DNA from: Candidatus Heimdallarchaeota archaeon
Lineage (GTDB): Archaea; Asgardarchaeota; Heimdallarchaeia; Heimdallarchaeales; Kariarchaeaceae
NCBI GenBank assembly: GCA_015522385.1
Contig: WAMJ01000205.1
Coordinates: 1 to 27,271, forward strand
Length of the DNA: 27,271 bases
Direction of reading: 5' to 3'
A program made the position numbers and the translations under genes. The notes under the pieces are model-generated. The model saw only the letters and a program-made list of their open reading frames with translations, ran no database searches and had not been told where the DNA came from. This document shows, piece by piece, positions 15,554 to 23,047 of the stretch. Position 1 is the stretch's first letter. Each line of letters opens with the position of its first letter.

Positions 15554-15937
15554 TCATAGTAATTGTATCCATATCTTACGTGTTCGTGGACCATCGAACT
15601 CACAAAGGAATATTTTCTCCCAAGTCCCCAGTTGTATCCTCCCATTCTCCACAATGACTTGTACAGAGTTCCCAATCAGGATGGATTTGATATGAGCTGC
15701 AGAATTTCCCTCCATGTGCTTGAAGAAATCCTGCTCCCATGGTACTAGTTTTGTAAACTGCTTCATGACGTCAGTCTTGACATCTGGGTCTGCTCCCTCA
15801 TTAATGGTGAGCGCACAGGTGGTGTGTGGTACGTAGATAAGCAGTGCCCTCGCATTATCATCAACTGATCTCTGTACGTAGTCGGTGATGTCAACCATTT
15901 CCGTGTGTTTACTAGTTTTAATTTGTATGAATTTCAT
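15554..15937 (-). CDS. yjbQ: YjbQ/UPF0047 family protein
   Basis: A 127-residue YjbQ-type protein. Family motifs are intact: HTTCALTINEGADPDV (residues ~42-57), the acidic D...VMKQF, HMEGNSAAHIKSILIG, and the C-terminal GTWEKIFLCEFDGPR. Some members are annotated as having thiamine-phosphate synthase activity; the physiological role is otherwise uncertain. A TTG four codons upstream is in frame; I prefer the ATG at 15937, which aligns with the usual N terminus. No operon partner is visible. Confidence 0.9.
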   Translation of the reverse strand: MKFIQIKTSKHTEMVDITDYVQRSVDDNARALLIYVPHTTCALTINEGADPDVKTDVMKQFTKLVPWEQDFFKHMEGNSAAHIKSILIGNSVQVIVENGRIQLGTWEKIFLCEFDGPRTRKIWIQLL

Positions 15938-16020
15938 TACTACTTCCAAAATCCTATTTTTCTAATCTATTGGGGTCGCAGATAGAATAATTGTGATATA
16001 CATGGTCGGAATATGAAAAT

Positions 16021-16296
16021 GTGGGCATTCGTTTAATTCTCTTTGTCAGTTCCTTCTGCAGTAAGTGCAATTATGTCCGCAATCTCCTTAAAGAGGTAAT
16101 TGGTAACAGATTCGAGGAGATTAACATCTTGGGTAGAGCTCCAGAAATATTGAAATATAGGCCTACGACCGTTCCTACGCTGATTTTACTACGTGGTGAT
16201 GAATCAATAGTTACCTTATCAGGAATTATGACTTCTAATGAAATAGAGGCAATTCTCCATCTATATTTAACTCTTCAATCAAGCAATGAGGAATAG
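16021..16296 (+). CDS. Small thioredoxin-like protein
   Basis: A 91-residue thioredoxin/glutaredoxin-like protein. FVSSFCSKCNYV places a CSKC redox motif at residues 13-16 after the first strand, and TTVPTLILL contains the cis-Pro loop, followed by the last strand and helix. The start is a GTG; no in-frame ATG precedes it, and TGATATAC is centred about 23 nt upstream. It is cytosolic and shorter than the thioredoxin-fold protein near the window start. Its electron partner is unknown. Confidence 0.75.
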   Translation: MGIRLILFVSSFCSKCNYVRNLLKEVIGNRFEEINILGRAPEILKYRPTTVPTLILLRGDESIVTLSGIMTSNEIEAILHLYLTLQSSNEE

Positions 16297-16320
16297 GGAG
16301 ATATTTATCCATCAAATATT

Positions 16321-16859
16321 AATAGAGGTATATACATTGAAACCAATGATGATGTACTATAATGGCTAAACAATGATGCATTTAAGGTGAAGGATAGAGT
16401 ACTTGAGTTCTCGTTTCTCTGGGGCGACAATGACGGCATAGGAGTGATGTTCAGAATGACAGACACGAACAATTACTACTGGATTGGTTACACAGAGGAT
16501 CATCACAATGGACCGAATAACCGAGCTGGTGATTCAACGACAGGGACTCCCTATTTCACCTATGACGCGAGGTTTGAGCTTAATAAGGTAGAGGCTGGGG
16601 TCAATACAATTCTTGCAAATTCAACAGAGCACCATTCTCGCTTCCACCCAGCACACAATCATCAAAAACCGGTCCGTTCAAATGGATGATCACCTTCAGG
16701 GGAAGTACCATCTCACTTCATGCGACACCTTCCGGTAGCTCAACCTATCAGGAGATTTTCACAATCACTGATTCTACCTTCTCTAATGCAGGTTACTTCG
16801 GTGTTTTCAGTCTCGCTGCTCAGTTTTCTGTAATGCAGGACTTCTCAGTGGTTGCCTAG
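16321..16859 (+). pseudogene. Broken LamG/thrombospondin-C-like beta-sandwich domain
   Basis: Two reading frames together encode one domain. From about 16363 the first frame reads WLNNDAFKVKDRVLEFSF followed by DNDGIGVMFRMTDTNNYYWIGY; the second, ending at 16859, reads GPFKWMITFRGSTISLHATP and finishes NAGYFGVFSLAAQF...FSVVA. This is the calcium-binding jelly-roll layout seen at the C termini of large secreted proteins. The frame changes between about 16610 and 16670, and in the first frame an in-frame TAA (16360-16362) interrupts ETNDDVL/WLNNDAF. No start or signal peptide is present. I read it as the decayed 3' end of a surface-protein gene. Confidence 0.65.
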
Positions 16860-16877
16860 ATCTCAATTTTCTAGAAC

Positions 16878-17510
16878 TTATTCTTTTATTATCCAAGCTT
16901 TTGAAAACTTCCTACTCTGGAACAATGATCCAATACCTGTAAACTGCTTCATCCTAAGGACTTCCTCTTTGTCCATCCCTAATTCTTGAGAAATGCGTTT
17001 ATCACTCCAGCCTTTGAAGTAGAGCTCTGCAACTAGTTCACTCATGGGCTCAACTCCGTGGACTCCCCTCGCTCTGTTATGTCTTACAGTCGATGCCATT
17101 CTGTCTTTAATGTCCTTGTCTATCACAACGATTGGGAGATATCCCTTCACACTCTCCCTGATGTCATCGTACTCTTTCCCAACTCGATTTCTATGGAACC
17201 CATCTACTACGATATACATGTCTTTTTTCTTGTCATAGAAGGCTACAATTGGCTGTGTGTACCCATCCCTCTCAATAGAGAGTTTGAGAAGTTCCATCTC
17301 AGGAGGTGCAACACTGTTAGGATTGTAATCATTGGCTACTACTCTGTCCGCTTTAACCCAGCGTACGAGATCAACGGGGTGGTTCTGTATGGGATTGAGC
17401 TCCATTAGCTCTTTCCTTATCTCGTTCAAGGTATCGATTCTCTCTTCTTCATCGAGTAGAGCTACTTTTTCTTTGAGTTTATTGAGAAGGTTCTCAATGT
17501 CCGTGTCCAT
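16878..17510 (-). CDS. ParB-like nuclease/sulfiredoxin-fold protein (IbrB-like)
   Basis: A 210-residue protein with a ParB N-terminal-type domain: residues ~53-62 give the strand VKADRVVAND, 67-90 the helix and strand ending QPIVAFY, and 99-110 the diagnostic DGFHRNRVG (ParB GxHR type). HNRARGVH follows, then a helix-turn-helix-like WSDKRISQELGMDKEEVL (168-186). The N-terminal ~45 residues are a coiled-coil-like helix. It is the third gene in a unit with a GNAT protein (1-bp overlap, TAATG) and a DUF3440 protein, the pairing known as IbrA/IbrB. It should be cytosolic; DNA binding or nucleotide hydrolysis is inferred from the fold only. Confidence 0.85.
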   Translation of the reverse strand: MDTDIENLLNKLKEKVALLDEEERIDTLNEIRKELMELNPIQNHPVDLVRWVKADRVVANDYNPNSVAPPEMELLKLSIERDGYTQPIVAFYDKKKDMYIVVDGFHRNRVGKEYDDIRESVKGYLPIVVIDKDIKDRMASTVRHNRARGVHGVEPMSELVAELYFKGWSDKRISQELGMDKEEVLRMKQFTGIGSLFQSRKFSKAWIIKE

Positions 17511-17926
17511 TATAATTCCAGCTCCAGAGTATTGTATTTAGATCTCTGTATTACTATCTTAAAATTCTTCTCCTTGAGATGATCCATGATGATCCTTGAC
17601 ATGGTGACGGTTTGTATACGCTTGGCACCGTCCCTCTTTGCCATATTTATCCTCATTTCGACAATCTTACTATAAATACCTTGATGTCTGTAGTTTGGGA
17701 ATACGTAATCACTTTGCATCTTTGCTGTTCCATTCTTCAGGAGCTTGTATGCACCTACACCGAGTACATTGCCGTCATTATCGAGGGCTACTAGCCACTT
17801 ACGGTCGTACTCATCCTTGAGATATGGCATTTCTTTCCTTACGTCTGGTGAACTGAAGAACTCTCCCAAGGTACAGTAGAAATACTTATCCCGTTTTTCA
17901 AGAACCTTGATTTTGTAGTCCATCAT
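17510..17926 (-). CDS. GNAT-like N-acetyltransferase
   Basis: A 138-residue protein with a GNAT core: a strand-helix N terminus, WLVALDNDGNVLGVGAYKLL (the central strands), then VFPNYRHQGIYSKIVEMRI, matching the acetyl-CoA-binding R/QxxGxG/A motif (here RHQGIY), and the final AKRIQTVT strand. It is shorter than many GNAT proteins but has the core. The substrate is unknown. It lies between the DUF3440 gene (56 bp upstream) and the ParB-like gene (1-bp overlap). A GNAT between those two is less usual than the two-gene pair. Confidence 0.78.
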   Translation of the reverse strand: MMDYKIKVLEKRDKYFYCTLGEFFSSPDVRKEMPYLKDEYDRKWLVALDNDGNVLGVGAYKLLKNGTAKMQSDYVFPNYRHQGIYSKIVEMRINMAKRDGAKRIQTVTMSRIIMDHLKEKNFKIVIQRSKYNTLELEL

Positions 17927-17982
17927 ACAATCATCTGTAGATATTTTAAAAAATTAATCTAAGGTTGTTATTCCACTCAAAT

Positions 17983-19254
17983 CTATATCCCGTAAATTTC
18001 CTTGAATTCCTTGTACTTGTCATAGAGATAGACCGACTGGGAGAAGCTCAATGCCTTGCAGACCTTGTCGTTCTTTATAATCACTTTTGCCAATCTCTCC
18101 CAAGCAGGGAGATTTCTATACCTTTCTCCATCCGGTTTGATCCATGCAGGATCATCCTTGGGTGGGAGAGCGTCGAAGAAGTCCTCGAGCTTCCATCCTC
18201 CTTTCTCCTCCCACCACTTGATGAATACCTTGAACTTACTTTTGAACCACTCTGCCTCGAATCTTGGAAGTGTCTCCAGGAGGAACTCTGTGTAGGATTT
18301 CCAAGTGTGGCCCTTAGGCAGAACAACCTTGCGGTGTCCGAGCAGAAAGCTATTGGAGTAGAGGGCTCCGAAGTTAGCCCCACTGACCCGCCGAACGATC
18401 TTTCCCCATGTATGTGGTTCAAATCTCTGGAAGAACTCCAGACCCCTCCTCTGATCATTGCCATAGGGTTGGCACAGCCTTGCTTGGTGGATACTGACCC
18501 CGCCGATGTACATGGCATCGTACACTTTGTTGTAGTCATAATTGTTCATTCCGACGGCCTTCCAAACATCCTCGGTCCGCCAATCATATATGGGATAGAA
18601 ATTGTAAATGTCCTCTGCGATCTCCGTAGTCCAACGCTGACCTTTGTACCTTACCTTGCTATCTGACATCAAGGTCCTGAATCTGTTCAGGCTTTCGTCG
18701 GTTCTAATTGCCACACCGCATGCAGTTTTGCCCGGTTTTCTTCCTTCCCATTCTGTGTGGAACCATTTAGCGAAGTCTATGATGAAATCCTCGAATTCCA
18801 TGGCGTGTCTGAAGAATGGGAAGTAGTTGACATCCGAGATTACTCCTGGGTGATCTGGCATCTCACGTACCCATATGTCCTTTTTGTCAGGATCCCAGCA
18901 GATCCACTGAGGATCATAGACGCTGACCGCATTCCTCAAGCTCAGGGGGAGGCACACCCAGAATGGAACGACCTCCGGTCGAGAGAAGATCCTCTCTGCA
19001 TGTGCAATCGTCGCTTCATACTGTGCCTCGAAGTCGATGTAGAGGACATTGAGGGGGAGCTTTCCCATCCTCCTTGCTACATCGATGGCGAGCTGGATAA
19101 GCATTGAACTGTCCTTCCCGAAAGACACTGAGAAATAGATGTTCTCAAACTCATTGAAAATGAATTCCAGCCTTTCGATCGCAGCCTCATAGACATTCTT
19201 GTCTATGTACTGTTTCATCGCTGATGCGGGACGGTCATCATCATGCTCATCCAT
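17983..19254 (-). CDS. DUF3440 PAPS-reductase-like protein (IbrA-like)
   Basis: A 423-residue PP-loop ATPase of the adenine-nucleotide alpha-hydrolase/PAPS reductase superfamily. SVSFGKDSS near residue 45 is the pyrophosphate-binding loop, followed by LNVLYIDFEAQY. PIYDWRTEDVW in the middle and WICWD/SIHQARLCQPYGNDQRRGLEFFQRFEPHTW in the second half are the DUF3440 signature. A start at 19263 is in frame, but the TATA octamer TTATAAAA (minus strand, 19277-19284) is centred 26 nt from the ATG at 19254, so I prefer that one. It leads a unit with GNAT and ParB-like genes. Family knowledge links IbrA/IbrB to regulation of surface proteins in E. coli and to mobile elements; a sulfur or nucleotide modification role is inference. 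Confidence 0.9.
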   Translation of the reverse strand: MDEHDDDRPASAMKQYIDKNVYEAAIERLEFIFNEFENIYFSVSFGKDSSMLIQLAIDVARRMGKLPLNVLYIDFEAQYEATIAHAERIFSRPEVVPFWVCLPLSLRNAVSVYDPQWICWDPDKKDIWVREMPDHPGVISDVNYFPFFRHAMEFEDFIIDFAKWFHTEWEGRKPGKTACGVAIRTDESLNRFRTLMSDSKVRYKGQRWTTEIAEDIYNFYPIYDWRTEDVWKAVGMNNYDYNKVYDAMYIGGVSIHQARLCQPYGNDQRRGLEFFQRFEPHTWGKIVRRVSGANFGALYSNSFLLGHRKVVLPKGHTWKSYTEFLLETLPRFEAEWFKSKFKVFIKWWEEKGGWKLEDFFDALPPKDDPAWIKPDGERYRNLPAWERLAKVIIKNDKVCKALSFSQSVYLYDKYKEFKEIYGI

Positions 19255-19276
19255 TGATTCCATATCTCTATCTTGC

Positions 19277-19284
19277 TTTTATAA
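19277..19284 (-). promoter_or_regulatory. TATA box of the DUF3440 unit
   Basis: The minus strand reads TTATAAAA, centred about 26 nt before the ATG at 19254 and only 17 nt before the ATG at 19263. This decides the start choice. Confidence 0.55.
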
Positions 19285-19319
19285 TCTTCTTTCTGGATAG
19301 GTATTCTCAAATATCCTAA

Positions 19320-19748
19320 ATGCAATTGGGTATTGTGGAAGTTTTCAAGAATGACCGGAGAGAGATAATGAAGGTCATCACAACTGCGATCATTCTCTCG
19401 GTATTATCGTTGTTTCTATTCGGGTACGACGGTATTCTCGGTGATATCCTGGGGTTCGTAGGTACTGTTGTCATTGTCTCCTCCGTCCTCTACTCAGTGG
19501 AGGTCTTGAGTTTCAAGCTTTACCTCGGTAAGGACAAGATCTCTAAGAGAAGTTTGCTCTTTGCATTTGATTTACCTTACTCAGAAGTGGATCATGTAGG
19601 TGTTAAAAGTGAGGGATTCGGTGGGATCATAACCTCAAGTATGGTTCAATTGAAATCCTCTCAAAAGGATTACAATATTAACCTAAGTTACCTCTCGGCC
19701 TCAGAACGGTCTTCGGTAATCGAGTTTCTTCTCGATCGGTGCAGATAG
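19320..19748 (+). CDS. Membrane protein with PH-like domain
   Basis: A 142-residue protein. Residues ~18-62 hold two hydrophobic helices (VITTAIILSVLSLFLFGY and ILGFVGTVVIVSSVLY), and the remainder has beta strands (FKLYLGKDKISKRSLLFAF...PYSEVDHVGVKS) and a C-terminal helix (SASERSSVIEFLLDR), typical of bacterial/archaeal PH-like domains of the bPH2 type, which sit at the membrane surface. No recognised specific family. The ATG start has no strong promoter of its own. A 6-bp stem-loop follows the stop. Confidence 0.62.
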   Translation: MQLGIVEVFKNDRREIMKVITTAIILSVLSLFLFGYDGILGDILGFVGTVVIVSSVLYSVEVLSFKLYLGKDKISKRSLLFAFDLPYSEVDHVGVKSEGFGGIITSSMVQLKSSQKDYNINLSYLSASERSSVIEFLLDRCR

Positions 19749-19760
19749 TGTAACAGGAGT

Positions 19761-19776
19761 GGTGAGATTACTCACC
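19761..19776 (+). terminator. Possible transcription terminator hairpin
   Basis: GGTGAG-ATTA-CTCACC is a perfect 6-bp stem with a 4-nt loop, 12 nt after the PH-like gene's stop and followed by TTCTGATATTTTTC. Archaeal termination usually needs only T runs, so the hairpin could equally be chance. Confidence 0.35.
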
Positions 19777-19836
19777 TTCTGATATTTTTCAGAACGAATC
19801 CTTTAATCCTCATTTGTTCTAAACCGCATATGCAAC

Positions 19837-19841
19837 GGAGG
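19837..19841 (+). promoter_or_regulatory. Shine-Dalgarno sequence of the 7TM protein gene
   Basis: GGAGG, 7 nt before the ATG at 19849. It chooses this ATG over the TTG two codons upstream and shows that this gene uses a leadered mRNA, unlike the leaderless pattern elsewhere. Confidence 0.65.
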
Positions 19842-19848
19842 ATTGCTC

Positions 19849-20991
19849 ATGAACCCAGCCCCCCTTAAGGACTACCTAAATCTGTACGGTGCGTTCCTCT
19901 TCTTAATTGTAGGGGTTCTCTTCCTATATCAGACATGGAGAAAGAACAGAAACACTCATCTATTGACAGTGGGATTCTTCGTAGCTTTTATCGGTCAATT
20001 CTTCCAGTCACTTTTGCTGATTCAGACAGTAGAAGGATGGGGATATTTTTCAAGTATAGGTCTTCTCACTTGGATCTCGTACCAAGTCCTATTCATCACG
20101 ATGATAAGTGCAATTCTGGGTTTCTTCTGGATTTTCCTTGAACTCACACAGTCTGTGCGTATCAACTCTCTCTCTGGAGGGATTGTCCTGATTCTATTCA
20201 CCATGTACATTTGGACGTTCAGCTTTGGACTTATCGTGGGAGATACGGCATTGGACGCCGCGATCGTCTACGGGAATTTCATGTTCAGCATATTGCTCAA
20301 TATCATAAGCCTTCGATCCGTCTATATATTGTATAATGTGTATAAGGCCACGGGCAAAGAGAAGATTGCTGCAGCCCAATTGTTGTCCTTTGTTCTTATC
20401 GAGGCTTGGGCATTCAATGCATTCTTTACGGGAGTATTTGGAGTTCTCGCTTACAATGGACTTGCTTCCTTTATGTATCCTGACCTCCAAGGTATTTTCG
20501 ACATTATCTACTATACAGGACTTGTCATCTTCATAGGCTCAATTGTGATCAACCCGGATTATATCTACAGACTACCTCTGAACATTCAAGACCTAGTCTT
20601 CTTGACCAAGATCGGAACTGCTGTTTACGGAATTGGAAAGAATGCTGAGGAGAAGAGTCTGGACGAGCAACTGCTGGCAGGATTCATCACCGCTGCGAAC
20701 TCATTCATCAGTGAAATGAAACCAAATCTTGGGGCGGAACGAATAGAGATAATCCAATCGAATAATAGGATGGTTAGGATCGAATTCGGGGAAGTGCTCG
20801 GTCTTTGTCTTGTGTCACTCAAGCAGAACTACTACCTGATTAAGTCCATGCAGGATCTTCTGAGATATGTAGAGAAGAACGAGTCGATGGAAATAATAGA
20901 CAGTGGCTCTTTCTTCGAGGACGATGTCGTCAGGGGGTGGCTCAAGAAGTTCTTCCCGTATCTTGATATAGAGAATATGCAGAGCTACTGA
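19849..20991 (+). CDS. Polytopic membrane protein with possible roadblock/longin-like tail
   Basis: A 380-residue protein. Residues ~8-235 contain about seven hydrophobic helices with aromatic-rich loops, like small 7TM sensor modules (helices end at about VINPDYIYR). The C-terminal ~130 residues are soluble: DLVFLTKIGTAVYGIG, helices with LLAGFITAANSFISEM, a strand pair (RIEIIQSNNRMVRIEFGEVLGLCLVS) and a final helix, resembling the roadblock/longin fold common in Asgard proteins that act with small GTPases. The match is by pattern only. A membrane-anchored sensor or platform is inferred. The start is fixed by a strong Shine-Dalgarno sequence. Confidence 0.68.
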   Translation: MNPAPLKDYLNLYGAFLFLIVGVLFLYQTWRKNRNTHLLTVGFFVAFIGQFFQSLLLIQTVEGWGYFSSIGLLTWISYQVLFITMISAILGFFWIFLELTQSVRINSLSGGIVLILFTMYIWTFSFGLIVGDTALDAAIVYGNFMFSILLNIISLRSVYILYNVYKATGKEKIAAAQLLSFVLIEAWAFNAFFTGVFGVLAYNGLASFMYPDLQGIFDIIYYTGLVIFIGSIVINPDYIYRLPLNIQDLVFLTKIGTAVYGIGKNAEEKSLDEQLLAGFITAANSFISEMKPNLGAERIEIIQSNNRMVRIEFGEVLGLCLVSLKQNYYLIKSMQDLLRYVEKNESMEIIDSGSFFEDDVVRGWLKKFFPYLDIENMQSY

Positions 20992-21038
20992 ACTTTTGCA
21001 TTTGAACGGATTCACCACGAGAGTCTAATTGAACAGCT

Positions 21039-21078
21039 CTGAACTGATTGCTAACTATATCTATACAATTCAGTTCAG
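21039..21078. promoter_or_regulatory. Near-palindromic repeat upstream of the Lrp/AsnC gene
   Basis: CTGAACTGATTG (21039-21050) and CAATTCAGTTCAG (21066-21078) form an imperfect inverted repeat with a 15-nt spacer; the right arm also repeats CAGTT in tandem. A second, weaker pair (ATTGTTCA at about 21111, TGAACCAAT at about 21126) follows. Lrp/AsnC regulators bind such repeats near their own promoters, so autoregulation is likely. Confidence 0.45.
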
Positions 21079-21138
21079 TTCAATTCGCATGAATATGAAA
21101 ATTGTTCAAAATATATATTTCATTATGAACCAATTAGA

Positions 21139-21146
21139 CTTTTATA
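21139..21146 (+). promoter_or_regulatory. TATA box of the Lrp/AsnC gene
   Basis: CTTTTATA, centred about 26 nt before the ATG at 21168. Confidence 0.55.
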
Positions 21147-21167
21147 CCTAAATTACTAATCAGCATC

Positions 21168-21626
21168 ATGAACCTGGACAAGATTGATCTGGAACTAATC
21201 TCATATCTGCAGAAGGATGCAAGAACGCAGTATAGGAAGTTAGTAGAGCTGACAGGCAAATCGCTAGGCACCATCTCCAACCGGATCCAGCGACTGGTTG
21301 ACAATGGGATTATCAAGGAGTGGACAATACAGGTTGACGCTGAGAAACTTGGCTACGACCTCACAATCATCATCAATATTCAGATAGATGTGAAGTATCT
21401 CGACGAGGTCAACCTCCACCTCAAGAAAATACCTGAGTTGATAGCTATCTACAACGTCACTGGTGAGTTTGATATTACTGCGATAGCAAGGGTACGGACG
21501 AGGAGCCACCTCGACGCGGTCATCCACAAGATTCTCGACACTGATCACATCCGGAGAACCTCATCGAACATGGTGCTAAGAACGCTTAAGGAAGATTTTC
21601 GAGTATTTCTGGAGGACTCCTCATGA
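21168..21626 (+). CDS. Lrp/AsnC-family regulator
   Basis: A 152-residue protein: N-terminal winged HTH (residues 4-50, LDKIDLELISYLQKDAR...GTISNRIQRLVDNGII) and a C-terminal RAM domain of beta strands (LTIIINIQIDVKYLDEV...IYNVTGEFDITAIARVRTRSHLDAVIHKI). Members sense amino acids and act as octamers or dimers. The 3' end overlaps the aminotransferase gene by 4 bp (ATGA), so the two are coupled and the regulator probably controls this operon in response to an amino acid. Repeats upstream fit autoregulation. Confidence 0.93.
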   Translation: MNLDKIDLELISYLQKDARTQYRKLVELTGKSLGTISNRIQRLVDNGIIKEWTIQVDAEKLGYDLTIIINIQIDVKYLDEVNLHLKKIPELIAIYNVTGEFDITAIARVRTRSHLDAVIHKILDTDHIRRTSSNMVLRTLKEDFRVFLEDSS

Positions 21627-22798
21627 TCCTTCCGCTAGCTTCATGGACCTATGGTTTAGAGGAGTCGGAGATCCGACGGTTGCTCAGGGTAAGGACGAGG
21701 TACTACATGGCTGGGGGTATTCCAGGAAAACTGCCGCTAGGCGCGTTCTCCGCAATATTCAGAGATGTGGCACGCGAGCTTTCATCTGATTTCGGTGATT
21801 CACCCATGCTTAACTACGGGGCGACTGAAGGAATAGCTGAATTCAGGGAGGTCTTGGCAGACAGGCTCCGAAGAACAGAAAAGGTCAGCGGGGAGATTGC
21901 CATCTCCTCCGGATCACAACAGTCGATCTATGCTGTTCTGAAGATCATCGCTGACGAGGGTGATGTGATCATCGCACCCGAACCAACCTACCTCGGATTT
22001 CTCGGGCCATGTCAGATCCTCGGTTTGAGAGTCATCACGGTTCCTATGAGCGAAAGAGGCCTAGAGGTCGAGGACCTGACAAATGCATACCTGAATTCAT
22101 TGCAGGAATACCGGAGAAGACCCGTTGCTATCTACTTCCCCTCATTTGCAGACAACCCGACTGGGCATTCTCCTAGCTGGAGGAACAAGTTGGAAGTTTA
22201 TGATTTCGCAGTGAGTCACGACCTCATCATCTTGGAGGACAATGCCTACAAGGAGATATACTTCGGTGGTTCCAAACACATTCCGATGAAGTCCCTTGAC
22301 AAGGAGAACGAGACTGTTGTATACATGTCTACAACCTCCAAGGAGGCTGCGGTACTAAGGGTGGGGTACAGTGTTATGCCCGACTACATCATGGATCCCT
22401 TCGTGAAGCTCAAGGGCTTTCTTGACCTCTGCACTAGCTCACTCGATCAGCAACTTGCTCTGAGATACTACCGAGATCATATAGACAGTATCCTTCCACA
22501 AGTACGTGAACTGTACAAGAGGCAGAGGGATGCAATGGTAAGATCATTTGACGAGAACATAGGTGGGGTTCGATCCGATCCCCAAGGCGGATTCTTCGTC
22601 TGGGCGGATCTAGGGGATGTCGACTCCAAGCAAATACTTCCTTCGGTAATCGAGTGCTGCGATCTGAGCTATGTTCCTGGATCCGCATTTCTTAGTCGGG
22701 GAGAGGTTACTGGTTGGGTAAGGCTGAGTTATAGCTCTCTCAATCCAGAGTCAATATGGAGTGGTATGGAGCTTCTGGGTAAGTTCCTGAGGAATTAA
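21623..22798 (+). CDS. Class I/II PLP-dependent aminotransferase
   Basis: A 391-residue fold-type I aminotransferase. Key features in order: YGATEG (65-70), SSGSQQSIYAV (95-104), EPTYLG (120-125), DNPTG (177-181), EDNAYKE (205-211) and the PLP lysine in MSTTSKEAAVLRVGY (K240, with R246). The final third ends in the small domain with QGGFFVWADL and a C-terminal VRLSYSS. This resembles the archaeal LysN/2-aminoadipate or aromatic aminotransferase group; the substrate cannot be fixed. It is translationally coupled to the Lrp/AsnC regulator, pointing to amino-acid-responsive expression. Confidence 0.92.
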   Translation: MILPLASWTYGLEESEIRRLLRVRTRYYMAGGIPGKLPLGAFSAIFRDVARELSSDFGDSPMLNYGATEGIAEFREVLADRLRRTEKVSGEIAISSGSQQSIYAVLKIIADEGDVIIAPEPTYLGFLGPCQILGLRVITVPMSERGLEVEDLTNAYLNSLQEYRRRPVAIYFPSFADNPTGHSPSWRNKLEVYDFAVSHDLIILEDNAYKEIYFGGSKHIPMKSLDKENETVVYMSTTSKEAAVLRVGYSVMPDYIMDPFVKLKGFLDLCTSSLDQQLALRYYRDHIDSILPQVRELYKRQRDAMVRSFDENIGGVRSDPQGGFFVWADLGDVDSKQILPSVIECCDLSYVPGSAFLSRGEVTGWVRLSYSSLNPESIWSGMELLGKFLRN

Positions 22799-23018
22799 CG
22801 AGTACGATGATGGGTTATCTCAGTATCTGGTAATTCAGTAGGTGCAGTACGCAGGTTTGGTTCTGCAGTAATTATTCAATAGTGAAATCAGGGTACTCTA
22901 CTGGCATCTCTCTCACGTGCTCTTACATTCCGATAGTTTGCGGATAGCCTCTGCTATACGCGAATAATTCTCCTTTCGAATATGGTGTCCCTTGCATTCT
23001 AAACGTAGAATACCGATG

Positions 23019-23026
23019 TTTATATT
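23019..23026 (+). promoter_or_regulatory. TATA box of the DUF2779 gene
   Basis: TTTATATT, centred about 26 nt before the GTG at 23048. This picks the GTG over the TTG at 23039. Confidence 0.6.
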
Positions 23027-23047
23027 TCCCCTACATTATTGGGGTTT

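Noticed and set aside
17965..18666. Long plus-strand ORF opposite the DUF3440 gene
   Set aside because: It is antisense to a clear, motif-complete gene and has no start context; it is a shadow frame.
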